Assembly (NCBI GenBank): GCA_002729885.1
Contig: PBUB01000002.1
Span: 115,157-179,156, forward strand
Direction of reading: 5' to 3'
Length of the DNA: 64,000 nt
Source: Spirochaetaceae bacterium
GTDB lineage: Bacteria; Spirochaetota; Leptospiria; Leptospirales; Leptonemataceae
The position numbers and the translations under genes were made by a program. The notes below the pieces were generated by a model, which was not told the origin of the DNA, did no database searches, and was given only the letters and a program-made list of their open reading frames with translations. Positions 1-8,717 of this stretch are shown one piece after another; position 1 is the stretch's first letter; each line of letters opens with the position of its first letter.

Positions 1-150
1 TTCTCTTTCCCAATCGCTTTGATTCTGTTTCTGGCACTGAAGTTCACTATCGGACTCAGAGTGAGCGAAGAAGAAGAACTGAAAGGTCTGGACCTGGGCG
101 AGCATGGCCAGGAAGCCTACTCTGGATTCCAGATCATTAACGTGAAGTAA
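1..150 (+). CDS. amt: Ammonium transporter Amt, C-terminal fragment (5' end outside window)
   Basis: The frame is open from base 1 and ends at TAA 148-150, giving 49 residues. They begin with a hydrophobic helix ([13 protein letters not shown]) and continue with an acidic cytoplasmic tail holding [12 protein letters not shown]. That tail motif is typical of the cytoplasmic C-terminus of Amt/MEP ammonium channels, which interacts with P-II proteins. The next gene, 24 bases downstream, encodes a P-II protein, the classic amtB-glnK pairing. Family identity is well supported by the tail and the neighbour. Start and regulation cannot be judged because most of the gene lies outside the window. Confidence 0.85.
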   Translation, partial: FSFPIALILFLALKFTIGLRVSEEEELKGLDLGEHGQEAYSGFQIINVK

Positions 151-174
151 GCGAGAGCGAAGGAGATAAGGCCT

Positions 175-516
175 ATGAAAATGATTAAAGCCGTTGTCCA
201 GCCACACAAGCTGAAGGATGTTAAGGATTCTCTCGCTAAGGCTGGTGTAACTAAAATGACCGTTAGTACGGCCGTGGGATGCGGACAGCAAAAAGGTTTC
301 TCAGAAACCTACCGCGGTGTGATCACAGAAGTTAACCTTCTGAATAAGACAATCATTGAGATTGCAGTGAATGAAGACTACGTGGATGCTACAGTGCAGG
401 CCATCATCGATGGAGCCCGCACAGGAAACATCGGAGACGGAAAGATCTTCATCTCTGAACTCAAGGAAGCGATTCGAATCAGAACTGGAGAAAAAGGAAA
501 GGATGCCATTGGCTAA
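175..516 (+). CDS. glnK: P-II nitrogen regulatory protein (GlnB/GlnK family)
   Basis: This 113-residue protein has the normal P-II length. P-II trimers bind ATP/ADP and 2-oxoglutarate and control ammonium uptake and nitrogen metabolism. Visible family marks are the N-terminal strand (MKMIKAVVQPHKL), the T-loop start GCGQQKGF at 35-42, the B-loop TGNIGDGKIF near 84-93 and the C-terminal IRIRTGE. It aligns without gaps to E. coli GlnB as I recall it. Tyr46 is kept, but the uridylylated Tyr51 is Thr here (RGVITEV), so canonical GlnD uridylylation at that site is not possible. The start is preceded by AAGGAGA. It follows amt, so GlnK is the likelier assignment, meaning a partner that gates the channel. 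Confidence 0.93.
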   Translation: MKMIKAVVQPHKLKDVKDSLAKAGVTKMTVSTAVGCGQQKGFSETYRGVITEVNLLNKTIIEIAVNEDYVDATVQAIIDGARTGNIGDGKIFISELKEAIRIRTGEKGKDAIG

Positions 517-539
517 TTTCTAAAACTCAGACTGATGCT

Positions 540-559
540 CCCGGCTCAATCGAGCCGGG
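540..559 (+). repeat. Perfect 8-bp hairpin downstream of the P-II gene
   Basis: CCCGGCTC and GAGCCGGG flank a 4-base loop (AATC). No T-run follows, so it is not a complete terminator on its own. It lies just upstream of the stronger terminator hairpin at 572-608 and may assist termination or protect the mRNA 3' end. Confidence 0.6.
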
Positions 560-571
560 GGTTCGCAAAGC

Positions 572-608
572 AAAGGGCCTCATCCGGATGGATGGGGCCT
601 TTTCTTTA
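572..608 (+). terminator. Intrinsic terminator of the amt-glnK operon
   Basis: A 14-bp stem (572-585 with 590-603, two G-U pairs) closes a GGAT loop. The 3' arm runs into TTTTCTTT. It sits 56 bases after the P-II stop. The rest of the gap up to 827 (about 220 bases) shows no gene I can support. Confidence 0.8.
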
Positions 609-826
609 TGGAAAGGCCAGAAGCAGACCGGTAAATGCCAGAAGAAAGTCCGTTGCCCTGCGCTTTCTCTACTCTTGTGGTAATGGCTCCCGGTGTATCT
701 TGGGAGTGGATGAAATCGTCCTGAGTGTTTCGCTACTTCGGTGAAATTAGGCCCCGGGTGCTCCGCTGATCGGGCGGAAATCGGCTTCGTTGTTTTGCCG
801 GTCTGGTGGCACTGGCTCCGTAACCT

Positions 827-2293
827 CTAGTGCAATCTTTTCAAAACCAGAGCTGTAATATCATCTGTAATCTTTTGATTACCTCTAAATGCATGCAGTG
901 TATCCAGGACTTCATTCAATTGCTCCTGGGCCGTCAGCTGAGGATCAATGGAGGCAAAAAGCTCTTGAAGTCTCTTTGATCCGTAGGTATGCCCTGACTC
1001 GGATCGTAGATCCTCCAGTCCGTCCGTAAACAATAGCAATGTATCTCCGGGTTGGATGGCCTGCCGTATGGTAGTGTGGTTGCGGGCCACTGCATGGATT
1101 CCCAGCAGGGCGCCATAATCTTCGATGCCGCTGGACTTGAATGGCTCCAGGGATTGAGATTGCGATCCAGGGATGCGATGAAGGATTTCTGGATGTCCTG
1201 CGTTCGCATATTCGTAATCGTTGGTTCCTGGAAAGAAGCGAAGCATTACTCCCGTGACATGATACTCCAGATCCTTTAACTCATACGTCAAACGAGCGTT
1301 GAAACGATCCATGGTATGGGATAGTGGCTCTTCCGGATCTTCAAAGAACATGGATCGTGCCAGGGAACGAGTCATTAGAGTTAGAAGACCGCTGGCTACT
1401 CCGTGCCCGGAAACGTCGAAGAGCGAGACACCCAGTAGCTGGCCATCGCGAAAATAAAGGTCATACACATCTCCAGATACCATCTGATAGGGCTGATAGG
1501 CGATGGCCACTTCCCAGTTTTCCGGGCTTCGGGCATCCTGTGCAAGGAAGGACTCCTGGGTTCTTGCTGCCAGAGCCAGTTCTTCCTGGGCTGTGGCATA
1601 CATCTCTTCCAGCTCTCTGGTTCTGTGAGTCACCTTCTCTTCCAGACCGGAGGTTAATTCTTCCAGTTCTTTTTCGCGCATAAACAGCTTTTCCAGAGTC
1701 CCAGAAAGGCCCGAAAGCAAGGTCCAGGTCATAGTGGCCCCGCCACCACCTGCCAGAATAAAGAATAGAATGGGGGTAATCCAATTCTGAAATTTCGCAG
1801 ATACAAGTTGCTGCGGCGATGGTCCGCGAATGGGTATCCAGCCTGTGTCATAGCCGTAGGCAGAAAGAAGGGCGATTGTAACAAATACGGCAAGCGAAAT
1901 GAGGCCAATGCGCAGTCCATGAAATACGGTGGCCATCAAAGTTGCCAGAGAGAAGAACATAAAACCAAGGCTGGCCAATCCAAACAATACCAGCTCACTG
2001 GTACTGACGGCGGTTAAAATTACGATAATGGAGCCGGAGCGAACCGCATAGGGAATACGATCCACAAAGACAATGATGCAATAGGCCAGCATCAAAGGGG
2101 TGTAGAGAAACAGCAGCCTGTCCAGATCACCGCCCTGGATATTTTGCCAGCCTGAATGTAAGAAAGCTGGCACGGCCGGAATCAAAAGTATTCGGAGGGT
2201 GCGCTTAAGTAGCTCGTTCTGGAGTCTCTTCAGCTCTCCGGGCATTTTTCGATGGAGAAGCAGGACAGCCTGGAGCGCCAGCGTTTTTCTCAA
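827..2293 (-). CDS. Membrane-anchored PP2C/SpoIIE-type serine phosphatase (RsbU-like)
   Basis: The 488-residue product has about six hydrophobic segments (residues roughly 33-190), a charged coiled coil at about 199-245 and a C-terminal SpoIIE/PP2C domain. Metal-binding motifs of the family are visible: SGD 273-275, DVSGHG 293-298, NAGH 364-367, TDGLED 423-428 and ITDD 475-478. Such proteins dephosphorylate anti-sigma-factor antagonists or similar partners in response to an N-terminal sensor. The sensor here is a membrane module of no family I recognise. The first codon is TTG with no clear ribosome site. An ATG at 2245 (MPGELKR) is an alternative start. The gene is divergent from the next one, with a 66-base shared promoter gap. 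No partner switch genes lie nearby. Confidence 0.88.
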   Translation of the reverse strand: MRKTLALQAVLLLHRKMPGELKRLQNELLKRTLRILLIPAVPAFLHSGWQNIQGGDLDRLLFLYTPLMLAYCIIVFVDRIPYAVRSGSIIVILTAVSTSELVLFGLASLGFMFFSLATLMATVFHGLRIGLISLAVFVTIALLSAYGYDTGWIPIRGPSPQQLVSAKFQNWITPILFFILAGGGGATMTWTLLSGLSGTLEKLFMREKELEELTSGLEEKVTHRTRELEEMYATAQEELALAARTQESFLAQDARSPENWEVAIAYQPYQMVSGDVYDLYFRDGQLLGVSLFDVSGHGVASGLLTLMTRSLARSMFFEDPEEPLSHTMDRFNARLTYELKDLEYHVTGVMLRFFPGTNDYEYANAGHPEILHRIPGSQSQSLEPFKSSGIEDYGALLGIHAVARNHTTIRQAIQPGDTLLLFTDGLEDLRSESGHTYGSKRLQELFASIDPQLTAQEQLNEVLDTLHAFRGNQKITDDITALVLKRLH

Positions 2294-2359
2294 ACCAAAT
2301 AGACATCAACGGCTTTCGGACTGCAGGTAGGAGATTATCCTTGATATAAGGGCGACAGG

Positions 2360-3313
2360 ATGTATTGTATTGTTATGAAGGTGCCTTCCCACAAGAAGTC
2401 CATTTCCCTGGGAGCCGTAACGTTGGCCTATCGGCACTATCCATCCCCTCTCAATGAGTCCGTGAAAGAATCAGTGGAATCGGAACCCTTCGGGGAGACT
2501 TCCCATACGAGCCCCCTGGTGCTTTTGCATGGATGGCCGGAATCCTCGCATAGCTGGAACGGTGTAGTTCAAGAACTGCAGAAAATGAATTATCCCGGGT
2601 CGATTCTGGCTATCGATCTTAAAGGACTGGGACACAGTTCACGATCCTTGGAGTGGAAGAGCTACAAGAAACAGACAATGGCTGCGGAAGTGAAGCAGCT
2701 CCTGGAGCAACTGGGGGTGGATCAGTTCGACCTGGTGGGCCATGACTGGGGCGGGGTCGTGGCTCAGGAGCTGGCCATTCAATGGCCTGAAAGTATTCAA
2801 AAACTGGTAATCAGCAACATTTCATTGATAACTCATCTGGAAGGGCTCCGTAAAGGAAAAGAGACCAAGCGAGGAATCTTTGACGTAGACTGGTATCAGA
2901 GCTTTCAGCAGACAGATCTCCCTTCCGTTCTGGTGCCTGGAAATGAGGAAGCTTTCTTGCGCCATTTCTTGCGCTCTCCGGAGAATGTGCCTTCCATTCC
3001 GGAGGACTCCATCCAGGAAAGCATAGAATGCTACAGGATTCAGGGAACCCCTGCAGCGGCCTCTTTCTGGTATCGCACTCTACCTTATGATACCAGGCGC
3101 TGGCTGGGTCTGCGAAAGCATCAGTTTCAGATGCCGGTGCTGCTGCTTTATGGAAACAAGGATCCCGTAATCAACCTGGGCTATGTGGAAGGCTTTGAAT
3201 CCAGCTTTCCTGACGGTCGCCTGGTGGAACTGGATGCCGGTCATTTCTGCCACGAAGAAAGGCCGGAGGAGTTTGCCCGGGAACTATTCAAATTTCTGGC
3301 GCCCGGGGCATGA
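2360..3313 (+). CDS. Alpha/beta-fold hydrolase (epoxide hydrolase/haloalkane dehalogenase-like)
   Basis: The 317-residue protein carries the alpha/beta-hydrolase oxyanion motif HGWP at 57-60. The nucleophile elbow GHDWGG at 127-132 makes Asp129 the likely nucleophile, as in epoxide hydrolases and dehalogenases rather than serine esterases. Asp268 (GNKD) and His295 (DAGH) would complete the triad, and a cap region spans about 155-250. There is no signal peptide, so it is probably cytoplasmic. The substrate cannot be told from sequence. Start may be the ATG at 2360 (AGG just upstream) or the in-frame ATG at 2375. It stands alone, divergent from the phosphatase gene and convergent with the glycosidase gene. 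Confidence 0.85.
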   Translation: MYCIVMKVPSHKKSISLGAVTLAYRHYPSPLNESVKESVESEPFGETSHTSPLVLLHGWPESSHSWNGVVQELQKMNYPGSILAIDLKGLGHSSRSLEWKSYKKQTMAAEVKQLLEQLGVDQFDLVGHDWGGVVAQELAIQWPESIQKLVISNISLITHLEGLRKGKETKRGIFDVDWYQSFQQTDLPSVLVPGNEEAFLRHFLRSPENVPSIPEDSIQESIECYRIQGTPAAASFWYRTLPYDTRRWLGLRKHQFQMPVLLLYGNKDPVINLGYVEGFESSFPDGRLVELDAGHFCHEERPEEFARELFKFLAPGA

Positions 3314-3492
3314 GTTCAGAAGCGCCAGCTTTGAAGCTATCTTAAGTCCCTGCGGAAAATCGCATTCGGGAACCAGGAGCAGGACAGTAGCAGCATAGTA
3401 GCAGGATTCGGATTTTTTCCAGCAGGCGTTCGAGAGCCCATTCCGATGCTTCAGGAACGGGCTTCACGTCTAAAAGGGAAGCTGCCCCGAAT

Positions 3493-5754
3493 CTATTTCG
3501 CCGCCTGCAATGTTTTCAAAAGGTCCTCGTTTTCCTTTCGCACAAATACGGCAGGAGTGCCGATGGGAGCATCTAAGGTTTTCGTCAGCCCTTCCTTTCC
3601 TGCCTGGAAGGATTCTCCGGTGAATGCGTGGATCCACTGTCCTTCCGGGAAGTAGACTTCCTTGGTAGTGGCTCCTTCTTCCAGAACGGGAGCTACAAGA
3701 ATATCTCGTCCCAGCAGGAATTCCTGATGATGTATGTTGTATGTGTTTCGATCTTCCGGATAGTGGAAGAAAAGAGGCCGGACCACCGGCCATCCAAGAG
3801 TCTCTGCTTCTATGAATAGTTGCTTTCTGTAATCGAACAGAGCGGAGTAGATCTTCGCGAAGCGGGCGAAATGCTTCAGGGTTTCTTCGTCAGAATGGAA
3901 TTGGTGATTCTCTTCCGGCCGATTGCCTTCATGCGTTCTAAAGACAGCATTGAAGGCTGCCAGTTCTGTCCATCGCAGGAAAAGCTCTTTTGAGCGATGA
4001 TAGTCTTTGATGGGATTGTTAATCGTTGTATAGCCGCCAATGTCCGAGTGATTCAAGCTATACCCGGAAAGACCACTGGAGACAAGTCCAGTTACTGCAG
4101 TTTTGATTCCATCGTACTGGTCCCAGCTTACCAGTTGATCGCCCAGCCAGAACAGAGTTGTGAATTCTGGACTGCGAGTGAATCCGCTTCTAGTAAAGAA
4201 TACAATATCTTCTCTCTCTGCTTCCTGTATCGCCTCCCGATTGATGCGAGCCCAGACTTCGGGATAACGATTATGGTAGGTGGCCGGCGATTCGCCGCTA
4301 TACAGTACAGCATCAAATGGCAGGGCTTCGCCAAAGTCGGCCATCCATCCGGAGGCTCCGGTAGCGATTAATTCATCCTTGATGACCTGCTTGATCCAGC
4401 TTACAGCTTCTGGATTGGTCAGATCCAGCAGGCCTGCATGGAAGTCTGTGTTCAAAATGAGATAGGGTTCGCCCTCTGGATTCTTGATCAGATAACCATT
4501 GGATTTTGCTTCCTCGAATAGATTTCTTCGGATGTTTTCTTTTAGCTCACCAATATCTGCTACAAACGGATTGATGTAGGTAAGCACACGAATGTCCTTT
4601 TCGTTCAGGTCCGCCAGCAGATCTTCCCAGCCAGGGTATCGATCTTTGTCCAGCTCCCAGTTCCACCAGAGCTGCTTTCCAAAGTTGGTCTTACGTTGAC
4701 CCACCCAGTCCTGGAGCCAGAAAGCGGCCACAGGTGTTTGCTCCTGTTCCAGTTTGGCCAGTTTATCTCGCACGGATTCTGTTCCGCCCTGCATTCCGAT
4801 TATAGCCCCTTTATGAAACCAGTCGGGCAGCGCTTTCATTCTACCGGTATACTCCGTTGCGGCCGTTACCAGTTCGCCCGGGGTTTTCCCATAGTAGATC
4901 TCGCCCATAAGTCTGGGAGAGGCCACTTCCACGACGGTATAATCATCCTCTCGCATATCGAATACAGAGTACTCGTAGTTAATGAGCATTAGAGATCGCA
5001 TTTCGCTTGTAATGAAATGCGGAACTCCAGCATAACTTGTATGCCAGTCCCCTCCGGCGCCTGCAGTGATATTGGCTCCGGTGGTTATGGGCTCTGCTCC
5101 CCTTCCAATTCCCTGTTCCTGAACCAAAATAGGGAGGCGTTTTCCTTTTAGATTAAAGAATGTGAATTGCTCACCGAATCCAAAGTATCCTTCTTTCTCG
5201 TTGGATTTCAGAAAAAGAAAGGAACGGTTGGATCGTTCGAAGGTCTGGACTTCTACGAGCATGCGAGTCTCAGATGCAGGAATGAATCGCATCTGGTATG
5301 CGATACGGCTTTCATCCGGACATACGAAACTACCGCGAATTAAAATGCTGTCCGGAGCCTTGCGTTCAGATACGGATTCGATAATTTGATCCGTACATAC
5401 TTCTTCAAAGTCTTCCTCTACAGTAAAGGAACCTCTGGATTCATGGATGGCCATATTGGCTCGGCCGGTGCCCGCCAGGGATTTTCCTGGAATGGATGCC
5501 ATTACAATGTGATCCGGATCTGCCAGGTTTCGAACGATGAGTTGAGGGCCTTCTTCGCCGGTGGCGATTTCAAGAGTGAATTCGCCTGCAGTATACAGCG
5601 CTTTCTCCTTCAGGGAATCACCACTGATATTGCCTGGTTCTACTTGAATGTAAGGATCCCGGAATAGAAAATAAGCGCCTATCAGAATGAGGATGGCCAA
5701 CAAGCCCAGGCTCATTTCCTTTTTCTTTTCCAGTAGTTTATTCAAGATTCCCAT
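3493..5754 (-). CDS. Glycoside hydrolase family 31, YihQ-like, membrane-anchored
   Basis: The product has 753 residues. The stretch QDWVG...WWNW (348-366), the nucleophile motif GWMADFGE with Asp473, the acid/base motif WLGDQ with Asp539, HSDIGGY (Tyr575) and RTHEGNRP all match the sulfoquinovosidase YihQ subgroup of GH31. The QRWY set I recall for sulfoquinovose binding (Gln288, Arg301, Trp304, Tyr508 in E. coli) reads Gln348, Gln361, Trp364, Tyr575 here, so the sulfonate-binding arginine is missing. The true substrate is therefore uncertain, perhaps another alpha-glucoside. Residues 15-31 form a hydrophobic N-terminal anchor after a lysine-rich start, so the enzyme should face the periplasm. 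E. coli YihQ is shorter and cytoplasmic. No sulfoquinovose pathway genes are adjacent. Confidence 0.88.
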   Translation of the reverse strand: MGILNKLLEKKKEMSLGLLAILILIGAYFLFRDPYIQVEPGNISGDSLKEKALYTAGEFTLEIATGEEGPQLIVRNLADPDHIVMASIPGKSLAGTGRANMAIHESRGSFTVEEDFEEVCTDQIIESVSERKAPDSILIRGSFVCPDESRIAYQMRFIPASETRMLVEVQTFERSNRSFLFLKSNEKEGYFGFGEQFTFFNLKGKRLPILVQEQGIGRGAEPITTGANITAGAGGDWHTSYAGVPHFITSEMRSLMLINYEYSVFDMREDDYTVVEVASPRLMGEIYYGKTPGELVTAATEYTGRMKALPDWFHKGAIIGMQGGTESVRDKLAKLEQEQTPVAAFWLQDWVGQRKTNFGKQLWWNWELDKDRYPGWEDLLADLNEKDIRVLTYINPFVADIGELKENIRRNLFEEAKSNGYLIKNPEGEPYLILNTDFHAGLLDLTNPEAVSWIKQVIKDELIATGASGWMADFGEALPFDAVLYSGESPATYHNRYPEVWARINREAIQEAEREDIVFFTRSGFTRSPEFTTLFWLGDQLVSWDQYDGIKTAVTGLVSSGLSGYSLNHSDIGGYTTINNPIKDYHRSKELFLRWTELAAFNAVFRTHEGNRPEENHQFHSDEETLKHFARFAKIYSALFDYRKQLFIEAETLGWPVVRPLFFHYPEDRNTYNIHHQEFLLGRDILVAPVLEEGATTKEVYFPEGQWIHAFTGESFQAGKEGLTKTLDAPIGTPAVFVRKENEDLLKTLQAAK

Positions 5755-5899
5755 TTTTCCCCCGGTTGCGTTGAATTCGCCAGATAAGATGCCAGAATGA
5801 AAGCCAGCGCAGGCATCCTGTCAAACAGGTTTACATCCATTGCAGTGATCTTTCCCTGGTTCTATGCCCGAAAAGATTCATTTCCAGAGCGGAGGACCA

Positions 5900-6460
5900 A
5901 TGCATGCCTTTCAAGGCAGGACGGTGCTTCTGGATCGGGATAAGACCTTGAACGCGGATCCTGGATATCTCAGCGATCCGGGGCTTGTAGAGCTCCTTCC
6001 GGGAGTGGTGATTGGGTTGCAGAAACTTCAATCGGCCGGGTTCCAATTCATTGTTCTAACCAATCAATCTGGAGTGGGACGAGGTTTGATTACTCCAGAG
6101 CAACTCTATGCTGTAAATCTTCGCATCCTGGAGCTGCTCCAGCGAGACCATATACGAATTGAAAGAATCTATTATTGTCCGCATCTGGACGAGGATGCCT
6201 GTAGTTGTCGCAAGCCAGCTCCTGGTCTGGTGGATGCGGCGCTCCTGGATTTCCAGCTGGATCCCGGGCGCACCTGGGTTATGGGAGACCGATTCCGGGA
6301 TCTGGCCTGCGCCGCTCACAGAAAAATCCCCGGAATTCTCATTGGTGACGAGGAAGGAAAGCCTGAAGACTGGGGCAGCAAGGCCCCCGAGAATCTAATA
6401 CACCAGGCACCGGATCTGAGTTCGGCGGCAGATCTGATTTTGAAGTCCGGTCTCCGATAG
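5900..6460 (+). CDS. gmhB: HAD-family phosphatase, GmhB/histidinol-phosphatase type
   Basis: From the ATG at 5900 the protein has 186 residues, the usual GmhB length. GmhB removes the 7-phosphate from heptose 1,7-bisphosphate in ADP-heptose synthesis for LPS core. The HAD motif DRDKT (Asp12, Asp14) takes a Lys where Gly is common. LTNQSG, the zinc loop Cys93-x-His95...Cys101-x-Cys103 and the motif GDRFRD (Asp130) fit this subgroup. I chose 5900 because GGAGG lies at 5891-5895. An upstream ATG at 5864 has no such site. Other heptose genes are not in the window, so a different sugar-phosphate substrate remains possible. Confidence 0.82.
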   Translation: MHAFQGRTVLLDRDKTLNADPGYLSDPGLVELLPGVVIGLQKLQSAGFQFIVLTNQSGVGRGLITPEQLYAVNLRILELLQRDHIRIERIYYCPHLDEDACSCRKPAPGLVDAALLDFQLDPGRTWVMGDRFRDLACAAHRKIPGILIGDEEGKPEDWGSKAPENLIHQAPDLSSAADLILKSGLR

Positions 6461-6514
6461 TCAGGCTTTCTGGCCAGATCCTGGAAAATGACTTGCCCTC
6501 ATAACAGCCCTTTG

Positions 6515-6553
6515 CTTTCCTATAGGAAAGGTAGGGATTCGTCCCGGAGGCGA
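6515..6553 (+). promoter_or_regulatory. 16-bp palindrome and SD-loop hairpin before the DUF4395 gene
   Basis: CTTTCCTATAGGAAAG (6515-6530) is a perfect palindrome in the gap between two plus-strand genes. Just downstream ATTCG and CGAAT pair around a loop that contains the GGAGG ribosome site of the next gene. An operator and a structured leader are possible, but neither is proven. Confidence 0.35.
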
Positions 6554-6555
6554 AT

Positions 6556-7065
6556 ATGGAGCAGAATAGTTTAAAACCTCATTTTCCGGAGCAGCTGGAT
6601 GAGAATGCTGTTCGAGCCACGGCGGTGTTTGTGTTTATTACGGCCCTGGCCGGGCTGATTATCGGACACTGGCTCATACTGGCCTTTCTGGCCTATGAGT
6701 TCCTGGCGCGTCTGGTCTATGGCCCCGGAATTTCCTTGCAAGCCTATCTGGCCAGACAACTGATTATAAAGCCCATGCATCGCCCCTTTCGGGCCACTCC
6801 CGGGGCTCCCAAGCGATTTGCCCAATTTGTAGGAACCGTTTTTTCTGTTTCTGCTCTGGCAGCCGCGTTGCTTGGACAAACCTTTCTGGCTCAGATTCTG
6901 CTGGGTGTGCTGGTATTCTTTTCCTTTCTGGAGTTCAGCGTGGGTTTCTGTGCGGCCTGCTTTATGTTTGCCCAGGCCATTCGGCTGGGCCTGGTAAGCG
7001 AGAAGTACTGTGAGGTATGCGTGGTTAAGTACGACATCCCTCGAGGCTTTGATCCTTCTATTTAG
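6556..7065 (+). CDS. DUF4395 family integral membrane protein
   Basis: The 169-residue protein has an N-terminal hydrophobic pair (about 22-55) and two more helices (about 93-140). It carries the cysteine motif GFCAACFMF and a second pair CEVC near the C-terminus. The DUF4395 family shares this layout. Its function is not established, although thiol or redox roles have been guessed from the cysteines. Start is ATG 6556 with GGAGG nearby at 6545. It follows gmhB by 95 bases and is followed by a long non-coding gap, so it is probably a single gene or the end of a short operon. Confidence 0.75.
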   Translation: MEQNSLKPHFPEQLDENAVRATAVFVFITALAGLIIGHWLILAFLAYEFLARLVYGPGISLQAYLARQLIIKPMHRPFRATPGAPKRFAQFVGTVFSVSALAAALLGQTFLAQILLGVLVFFSFLEFSVGFCAACFMFAQAIRLGLVSEKYCEVCVVKYDIPRGFDPSI

Positions 7066-7402
7066 TATTCCCCTTCCGATTTCCACATTGGATTACCTCG
7101 CATCGCCCTGTTTCGCATCGCAGGAGCGCTGTATTCCGTGGCTTCCGTTGCAGCCCTGTATCGATTGATACAGGGCGCGGCTTCAGAGCCCGAATAGCAA
7201 GCCAGGAGCGGGCCGGAGAGGGACCGCGCCACCGCTGCATGGCTGAAATCTGCTTTACCCATAGTCATCTGGAGATTTCGTTGATTTGCCGCTCAAGCCG
7301 GCCTGTCTCTTACTGTTATTAAGAAGAAAAAGATTCTGGTCCTGAATACCGAGCTCGCTTCAAGAAAAGAGAGTACCGGGCAGGGGCCGTCGGAGGATTA
7401 CT
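7066..7402. other. 337-base gap with a strong hairpin at 7153-7176
   Basis: No gene is supported. GCCCTGTATC and GATACAGGGC form a perfect 10-bp stem with a GATT loop. No T-run follows, so it is not a standard intrinsic terminator. The far end carries the leader and ribosome site (GGAGG at 7392-7396) of the aldolase gene. A small RNA or mRNA-end structure is possible. Confidence 0.5.
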
Positions 7403-8443
7403 ATGGCATTGGTGCCAATGAGGCTATTACTGGATCATGCAGCAGAGAATGGATATGGAATTCCTGCATTCAATGTGAATAACCTGGAACAGGTTCTGGC
7501 CATTATGAAAGCTGCCGAAAGCACTGACAGTCCCGTCATACTCCAGGTCAGTCGGGGGGCTCGGACCTATGCTGGCGAAAACTTTGTTCGACATCTAATC
7601 CTGGCAGCCGAGGAGACATGGCCCAATATTCCGGTTTCCCTGCATCAGGACCATGGAAATAGCCCGGCCACATGTTATTCTGCCATTCGCATCGGATTCA
7701 CCAGTGTCATGATGGATGGATCTCTCAAGGAAGATGCAAAGACTCCATCCGATTTCGACTACAATGTGGATGTAACCCGTGAAGTGACTCGGGTGGCCCA
7801 CAGCCTGGGTGTTAGCGTAGAAGGAGAGCTGGGATGCCTGGGGTCTCTGGAAACCCTTACCGGTGATAAAGAGGACGGTCATGGTTTCGAAGGGACCCTT
7901 AGCCGGGAGCAGTTGCTTACCGATCCTTCCGAAGCAGAGCAATTTGTAAAAGCCACCGGAGTGGATGCTCTGGCCGTAGCCATCGGAACCAGTCATGGAG
8001 CCTACAAATTCCAGCAGAAGCCCACTGGCGAGGTTCTGGTCATTAAACGCATCCAGGAAATCAATTCCAAACTTCCCAATACGCACCTGGTAATGCATGG
8101 AAGCTCTTCTGTGCCCGAGGATCTGCTGAAAAAGATCAATGAATTTGGCGGAAAGATTCCAGAAACCTATGGGGTGCCGGTGGAAGAGATTCAAAAAGGA
8201 ATTAAATCCGGCGTCCGAAAGATTAACATTGATACGGATCTTCGTCTGGCATGGACTGCAGCCGTGCGCGAAGTGATGGCTGCCGAGCCTGCTGAGTTCG
8301 ATCCGCGTAAGTTTCTCAAGCCTGCCATGAAGGCCATGGAAGATGTTTGCGCAGCCAGGTTCCAGAGCTTCTGGACTGCAGGCAATGCAAGCAAGATTCG
8401 GCCCGTTACGCTTACGGATTTCGCAAAGAAATACGCCGCGTGA
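7403..8443 (+). CDS. fba: Fructose-bisphosphate aldolase, class II
   Basis: The 346-residue enzyme interconverts fructose-1,6-bisphosphate with DHAP and glyceraldehyde-3-phosphate in glycolysis and gluconeogenesis. Class II marks are visible: PAFNVNN near the N-terminus, HQDHGN with Asp83 and zinc ligand His84, EGELG at 140-144, GTSHGAYK with His198 and HGSSS with His232. Length and the INIDTDLR motif fit the Calvin-type (CbbA/FbaA long form) subgroup. Start ATG 7403 has GGAGG six bases upstream. A clear terminator follows at 8484, so it is probably monocistronic. Confidence 0.96.
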   Translation: MALVPMRLLLDHAAENGYGIPAFNVNNLEQVLAIMKAAESTDSPVILQVSRGARTYAGENFVRHLILAAEETWPNIPVSLHQDHGNSPATCYSAIRIGFTSVMMDGSLKEDAKTPSDFDYNVDVTREVTRVAHSLGVSVEGELGCLGSLETLTGDKEDGHGFEGTLSREQLLTDPSEAEQFVKATGVDALAVAIGTSHGAYKFQQKPTGEVLVIKRIQEINSKLPNTHLVMHGSSSVPEDLLKKINEFGGKIPETYGVPVEEIQKGIKSGVRKINIDTDLRLAWTAAVREVMAAEPAEFDPRKFLKPAMKAMEDVCAARFQSFWTAGNASKIRPVTLTDFAKKYAA

Positions 8444-8483
8444 TTCGTTTGTAACAATTGAGCCCTGTCCAGAGTTTAACTGG

Positions 8484-8519
8484 CCGAGATTTACTACTTT
8501 CCTCGTAAATCTCGGTTTT
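8484..8519 (+). terminator. Intrinsic terminator of fba
   Basis: An 11-bp perfect stem (CCGAGATTTAC with GTAAATCTCGG) has a 10-base loop and is followed by TTTTC. It lies 41 bases after the aldolase stop. Confidence 0.85.
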
Positions 8520-8584
8520 CCCTTCCTGTACTACTTTTAACCTGGCTGCAACCTCGCTTTCGTTTTCATTGAAAGCAAGGGTTT

Positions 8585-8656
8585 GGCGCTAATCCGATTA
8601 GCGCCCGGTTTCATCTTTTCGAACGGAAAAAGAGGAGCCGGAAAACTTTTTCCGGC
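8585..8656 (+). repeat. Two GC-rich hairpins in the leader of OMP cassette A
   Basis: GGCGCTAA/TTAGCGCC (8585-8605, loop TCCGA) is followed by a T-rich stretch. Then GCCGGAAA pairs with TTTCCGGC (8637-8656). They lie between the fba terminator and the OMP start. They may be a second terminator plus leader structure, or an attenuator. Which one cannot be decided by reading. Confidence 0.4.
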
Positions 8657-8717
8657 CATAGCGGGAACCGAATTGCCTCTGTATCCGTCTACAGGGCACC
8701 CGTTCTGTACTCAGACT

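Noticed and set aside
535..744. Open reading frame of 69 codons after the P-II gene
   Set aside because: It runs through two hairpins including a clear terminator and has no protein-like character.
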